From Claveliimonas sp964652805 (GTDB taxonomy: Bacteria; Bacillota; Clostridia; Lachnospirales; Lachnospiraceae): 6,375 nucleotides of DNA. The stretch lies in assembly GCA_964652805.1 (NCBI GenBank), contig CAZZBJ010000107.1:1-6375 (forward strand), read 5' to 3'. Both the position numbers and the translations under genes were made by a program. The first letter of the stretch is position 1. Each line of letters begins with the position of its first letter. This document shows, piece by piece, positions 6,342 through 6,375 of this stretch. Below the pieces are notes generated by a model. It saw nothing but the letters and a program-made list of their open reading frames with translations, did no database searches and was not told the origin of the DNA.

Positions 6342-6375
6342 ATTATCTTTTCAAATCTCCGCAAATGTCGGAAAG

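Noticed and set aside
6358..6372. TCCG/CGGA hairpin at the right edge
   Set aside because: The stem is only 4 bp with a 7-base loop and does not extend; chance is sufficient.

Overview
The window looks like a chromosomal segment of a Gram-positive anaerobe of the Clostridia, possibly Lachnospiraceae. This is inferred from purine-rich AGGAGG-like ribosome binding sites, a lipobox-type lipoprotein, GC-rich coding sequence with AT-rich promoters, and a CadC/SmtB-like regulator next to metal ATPases. No rRNA or other marker gene is present to confirm it. All genes lie on the minus strand, so the reading order is from high to low coordinates.

Layout in transcription order. At 6375-6206 is an AT-rich control region with a well-formed sigma-A-type promoter followed by a 20-bp dyad. 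At 6205-3827 is a 792-residue P1B-type Zn2+/Cd2+/Pb2+ efflux ATPase (CadA/ZntA type) with a His/Cys-rich repeat head, one HMA metal-binding domain and a CPC motif. At 3826-3708 is a second promoter and dyad, 16/20 identical to the first. Then come four closely spaced genes: an ArsR/SmtB-family metal sensor (3707-3345), a second, shorter P1B ATPase lacking the N-terminal metal-binding domain and carrying CPT instead of CPC (3313-1451), a small TPR lipoprotein (1416-889) and the GTPase gene hflX (874 to the left edge, 3' end missing). Gaps between these four genes are 31, 34 and 14 bases, which suggests one transcript.

How they may work together. The sensor keeps a complete SmtB-type alpha-5 zinc site (D104, H106, H117, E120) and a CadC-like set of cysteines (C9, C10, C61, C63). 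It is the likely repressor of both transcription units, because the same ATGAA-N6-TTCAT dyad sits just downstream of the -10 box of each. Metal binding would release it and induce both ATPases. The lipoprotein and HflX would be co-induced unless they have their own promoters.

The points most worth a second look are the CPT motif in an otherwise intact metal ATPase, the three-half-site operators, the dual-site sensor, the metal-controlled operon running into hflX, and a 19-bp imperfect inverted repeat flanking the large ATPase gene.
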